Assembly (NCBI RefSeq): GCF_017833035.1
Contig: NZ_JAFIBM010000001.1
Location: forward strand, 2,687,762 to 2,751,761
Length of the DNA stretch: 64,000 nucleotides
Reading direction: 5' to 3'
Source: Frigoribacterium sp. PvP032
GTDB lineage: Bacteria > Actinomycetota > Actinomycetes > Actinomycetales > Microbacteriaceae
The notes under the pieces were generated by a model. The model was not told the origin of the DNA and searched no databases. It was given only the letters and a program-made list of their open reading frames with translations. Of the stretch, positions 61,345 to 64,000 are shown piece by piece. The translations under genes were made by a program, and so were the position numbers. Each line of letters opens with the position of its first letter. Within the stretch, counting starts at the first letter, position 1.

Positions 61345-61362
61345 AGCGCCGGTAAGGCGGGG

Positions 61363-61929
61363 TCAGGCCTGGAGCTTCTCGATCAGCTGGGCCTTGGTGA
61401 GGCGCGAGACGCCGGTGGCGCCCTTGTCGGTGGCGAGCTGACGCAGCGAGACGAGGGTCTGGGCGTGCAGGTCGACGTGCGCCTCCGAGCCGTCGTGCGC
61501 CGTGACCGTGGTCTCGTCGGCGTGCGGAAGCGGCGGCGTGTAGGCCGCGCTCGGGCCCTTCGGCGCGCTGGTCGTCGGGACGACGGACTTCAGCGCGACC
61601 TCGGCCTCGACCTGCTCGTGCGACTTGGTGGGCTTGGGGGCACGGGCTGCGGGCGTCTCCGCGGAGGCGGCCGTCGCCTCCTTCGAGGCGCCCTTGGAGG
61701 CACTCTTGGTCGCGCTCTTCACGGCCTTCTTCGTCGCCTTCTCGGCGTCCTTGATCTTCTTCGCGGCGGAGTCGAGGGCGTCGTCGGCCGAGCCACGAGC
61801 CTTCTTGGTCTTCTTCGCGCCGTCCGCCTTGGCGAGCGCCTTGACGCCCTTGCGCGCGTCGACGACGGCGTCGAGAGCGGAGTCGAGCGCCGCGGTCGCG
61901 GCCTTCTGGAGCTTCTTCGTGCTGGCCAC
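61363..61929 (-). CDS. Histone-H1-like, Lys/Ala-rich protein with C-terminal Rho_N/SAP-like domain
   Basis: 188 residues, GTG with GGAGG upstream. The N-terminal half is made of Lys/Ala/Ser repeats (ADGAKKTKKARGSADDALDS, AAKKIKDAEKATKKAVKSATKSASK), like eukaryotic H1 tails and mycobacterial HupB tails. A Pro-rich spacer follows (about 100-145). The C-terminal 35 residues, LVSLRQLATDKGATGVSRLTKAQLIEKLQA, match the Rho N-terminal/SAP helix-extended-loop-helix fold that binds nucleic acid. Inference: a nucleoid-associated or RNA-binding protein. Not Lsr2 or HupB themselves. Confidence 0.75.
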   Translation of the reverse strand: MASTKKLQKAATAALDSALDAVVDARKGVKALAKADGAKKTKKARGSADDALDSAAKKIKDAEKATKKAVKSATKSASKGASKEATAASAETPAARAPKPTKSHEQVEAEVALKSVVPTTSAPKGPSAAYTPPLPHADETTVTAHDGSEAHVDLHAQTLVSLRQLATDKGATGVSRLTKAQLIEKLQA

Positions 61930-62032
61930 GGGGCCTCCTCGGTTCGGGTGCGGGGTACACGTCAGCCTGGCACTGGTCCAGCCGGGCAGCAGCCCGCTCG
62001 GAGGCGTCTCCCAGTGAGCACGAAGCACCTCG

Positions 62033-62076
62033 GAGTGGACCATGCACCTCGAGACGACGGGGTGCACGGTCCACTC
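62033..62076. repeat. Imperfect palindrome, copy 2 of the REP-like element at 35282
   Basis: GAGTGGACC (62033-62041) with GGTCCACTC (62068-62076) and an inner ATGCACC/GGTGCAC pairing. It is similar to 35282-35330 in both arms and in the flanking CGGGGTGTC. Lies between the histone-like gene and a patatin gene. Confidence 0.75.
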
Positions 62077-62105
62077 GGGGTGTCCCAGGCCGGGCGCGGA
62101 ACGGC

Positions 62106-63020
62106 TCAGGCGCCTGCGCCGGTGCCGGTCCAGAACTCGCGGACGGCCTCGACGACGCCCTCGGCCTGACGGCGACCGGCCTCGGCAGCCGGGCCGCGGT
62201 TCGCGCTCGAGAGCGAGTTGGCCCCGAAGGAGGCGAGGCTCTCGGCATCCGCCTCGATCACGAACACGGGCCGGTCGGCACCCATGCGCGTGGAGACGAC
62301 GCCGGGCAGGGTCGGGCCGAGCGGTGACTGCGCCAGCTCCGGCCCGCACGAGAGCACGAGCACGCGCTCGGCGGCGTCGGCCACGTCGGCGTTGGTGCCC
62401 GAGCGGATGCCGCCGTCCATGGTCGGTCGCCCGTCGACCTCGACCGTCGGCCAGACGAGCGGCACCGAGCAGCTGGCCGCGACCGCCACGTGCAGGGGCA
62501 CGCCGGAGGCGGCGGTCAGCACCCGGAACTCGCCGTCGGTCGCGTCGACGGTGCAGATCGCGAGCGCACCCTCGGGCCAGGCGGCGTCCGCTCCGAAGCG
62601 CTCGCGCATGGCCGTGACCAGCTCGGGCTCGTCGCCGGTCACGGGCACCTGCCGGGCCAGTGCGCCCAATCGGGCCCGCGCCTCCTCGGCGTTCGTCGCC
62701 CCCTGGATCGCCTGGCCGATGCGCTGCATGAAGTCCTCGCCGTCGAGCGCGGCCTCCGGGGTCGCCGCGGCCGGCACCAGCTGCTCGGCGTACGCGTCGG
62801 CGACGCCGCTCCCGCCGAGCCGCAGGGTGGTGCCGACGACCGAGCCCGCGGAGGTGCCGACGACCAGGTCCGCGTCGCCGAGCGGGATGCCTGCCTCGAG
62901 GAGGCGGGAGAGCACGCCGAGCTCCCACGCGATGCCGGTGATGCCGCCGCCGCCGAGGACGACGGCCGTGCGGGGGCCGGCCGAGGCCGGGGAGCTGGTG
63001 GGGGCTGCTGTGTCGGTCAT
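62106..63020 (-). CDS. Patatin-like phospholipase
   Basis: 304 residues. Oxyanion-hole motif VVLGGGGITGIAWELGVL (residues 20-37), nucleophile elbow VVGTSAGSVVG (S57) and the catalytic Asp in TMDGGIRSG (D202). A Ser-Asp dyad lipid acyl hydrolase, cytosolic or membrane-associated. The GGGG tract differs a little from the usual GGGxRG by lacking the Arg. Substrate unknown. Ends before the REP-like palindrome. Confidence 0.92.
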   Translation of the reverse strand: MTDTAAPTSSPASAGPRTAVVLGGGGITGIAWELGVLSRLLEAGIPLGDADLVVGTSAGSVVGTTLRLGGSGVADAYAEQLVPAAATPEAALDGEDFMQRIGQAIQGATNAEEARARLGALARQVPVTGDEPELVTAMRERFGADAAWPEGALAICTVDATDGEFRVLTAASGVPLHVAVAASCSVPLVWPTVEVDGRPTMDGGIRSGTNADVADAAERVLVLSCGPELAQSPLGPTLPGVVSTRMGADRPVFVIEADAESLASFGANSLSSANRGPAAEAGRRQAEGVVEAVREFWTGTGAGA

Positions 63021-63171
63021 GGGACCTCCTGGTGAGCGTGACGGGAACCGACCCACGCTACGACCGGCGGCAGGCACGGCACTCAGCCCGTGCCCACCCT
63101 CGGCGGAAGGCACGTCCTCCCAGCGTGAGTTGCCGCTCGACCCCAGAGGTGGTGAACGGTGGTGAGGAGCC

Positions 63172-63768
63172 TCACTCGGCGGACCAGAGCTCCTCGGCCT
63201 CGAGGACCAGATCGATCAGTCGACGCAGGAGACCCCCCGCGGTCGTCGACCTCAACAGGGTGTATCTGTCGTAGTCACCCAGCGGGGCGATCGCTGCCAG
63301 TTGCCAGACGGCTGCGACTGGATCGTCCGACAGCTCGATGTCGTCATCCGACTGGGGCCCCGCGGCGCGAACGACCAAGCGGCGGACAGCTGCTTCGGCC
63401 TGGTCCCGCAGGGGTGCGAGCTTCTCAGACCACTCGAGATCCGGCAGGACCGAGAGCTCGGCCCGCGGGAACGGATCCTCGTCGACCCAACGTTCGACCG
63501 TGAACCGCCGGGTCCCCAGGCCGGTGATGAACAGGTCGTCGGCGCCCGCGGCGGCGCTCACGAGACGCGCCATCGTCCCGACCGAGGCGCGCTGGTCGCC
63601 ACCCCCGGCTTCTGATCCGCGCTCGATGAGGACGACGCCGAACTCGGGTTCGTCCTCGTCGAGCAAGCGGCCGACCAACGTGAGATACCGAGGCTCGAAG
63701 ACACGCAGCTGGATGGGCACGAACGGGAACAGCACTGATCCCAGCGGGAACATCGGTGAGACGGCCAT
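63172..63768 (-). CDS. LON substrate-binding-domain protein
   Basis: 198 residues. Begins [36 protein letters not shown], the hallmark of LON N-terminal-type stand-alone proteins; [11 protein letters not shown] and [16 protein letters not shown] follow. No ATPase or protease domain. In actinobacteria such proteins are widespread but not characterised. GC and codon third positions look lower than in the flanking genes (about 64% against 70+%). A downstream ATG (63753) is an alternative start. Lies between the patatin gene and ychF. Confidence 0.85.
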   Translation of the reverse strand: MAVSPMFPLGSVLFPFVPIQLRVFEPRYLTLVGRLLDEDEPEFGVVLIERGSEAGGGDQRASVGTMARLVSAAAGADDLFITGLGTRRFTVERWVDEDPFPRAELSVLPDLEWSEKLAPLRDQAEAAVRRLVVRAAGPQSDDDIELSDDPVAAVWQLAAIAPLGDYDRYTLLRSTTAGGLLRRLIDLVLEAEELWSAE

Positions 63769-63840
63769 GACCCAGTCAAGCACCGCGGACAAGAAGTTCA
63801 CAGGCGCCCAGAGAGCCCTCGTCCACACCGCGAAGAACGC

Positions 63841-64000
63841 CTAGTTGTTGAAGCGGAACTCCACCACGTCGCCGTCCTGCATGACGTACTCCTTGCCCTC
63901 GATGCGGGCCTTGCCGGCCGAGCGCGCCTCCGCGATGGAGCCGGTCTCGACGAGGTCGGCGTACGAGATGACCTCGGCCTTGATGAAGCCCTTCTCGAAG
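63841..64000 (-). CDS. ychF: Redox-regulated ATPase YchF, C-terminal fragment
   Basis: Only the last 52 codons are in the window; the gene starts beyond the right edge. [20 protein letters not shown], then [29 protein letters not shown] and a stop. This is the DUF933/TGS-like C-terminus of YchF, the obg-family ATPase (ATP over GTP) linked to oxidative stress and ribosome/proteasome binding in other bacteria. Ends 73 bp before the LON-domain gene start. Confidence 0.95.
   Translation of the reverse strand, partial: FEKGFIKAEVISYADLVETGSIAEARSAGKARIEGKEYVMQDGDVVEFRFNN

Noticed and set aside
63767-63844. 25-residue ORF on the plus strand between the LON gene and ychF
   Set aside because: Antisense to the start of the LON-domain gene; no independent support.

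Overview
The window is gene-dense, very GC-rich (about 70% by eye) chromosomal DNA of an actinobacterium, most likely a member of the Microbacteriaceae. Support comes from mycothiol synthesis (mshB), a 7Fe FdxA ferredoxin, DUF3117, a Mrp ATPase without the CxxC motif, heavy GTG start use, leaderless promoters (TAnnnT 6-8 nt before the start codon), IdeR/DtxR boxes and fused two-domain OppDF ATPases. I see no rRNA, tRNA, phage, insertion sequence or CRISPR array. Genus-level placement is an inference.

Region 1 (1-20.3 kb) is a conserved housekeeping block. It holds an MgtE-N/CBS protein, a DUF1003 membrane protein and Mrp as overlapping genes, then a LysR regulator, TatB, an O-methyltransferase and DUF3117. 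It continues with a PIG-V-like mannosyltransferase overlapping dapE, divergent dapD, an mshB-fdxA-dapC-gltA run, the IdeR-controlled efeUOB iron importer and typA. From memory, the order strongly resembles the mycobacterial Rv1165-Rv1232c interval, but without sigE and its anti-sigma factor.

Region 2 (20.4-33.5 kb) has a peptide ABC importer operon (binding protein, two permeases, fused ATPase), a CPBP-family membrane protease and the glycine cleavage operon gcvT-gcvH-gcvP behind a tandem glycine riboswitch. An SseB-like protein and a lipoprotein follow.

Region 3 (33.5-41 kb) has a PrmC-related methyltransferase with an NAPY motif, an FBP-domain protein, an IsdG-like monooxygenase, a LolA-like exported protein with an ABC-2 exporter, and an orphan Tat-type lipoprotein.

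Region 4 (40-49 kb) is an accessory catabolic operon on the minus strand: peptide-binding protein, two permeases, gamma-glutamyltransferase, fused ATPase, FadR-type GntR regulator and acetamidase/formamidase. Its promoter overlaps a TTGTATACAA palindrome of the type FadR-like regulators bind. It looks like a self-regulated system for importing and hydrolysing gamma-glutamyl or amide compounds.

Region 5 (49-64 kb) has a MarR regulator, an SDR oxidoreductase, a ferric-siderophore import system with a second IdeR box and a siderophore-interacting reductase. Then come tiny unrecognised ORFs, a MarR regulator, an ABC-F ATPase, msrA, a cysteine-desulfurase-like enzyme, a histone-H1-like/Rho_N protein, a patatin, a LON-domain protein of lower GC and the 3' end of ychF.

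Intergenic gaps hold many long, often near-perfect inverted repeats. At least two (near 35.3 and 62.05 kb) are homologous copies of one element. A 12-mer, GCGCCTCCTGCG, recurs mostly on the + strand and imposes rare codons on unrelated genes.
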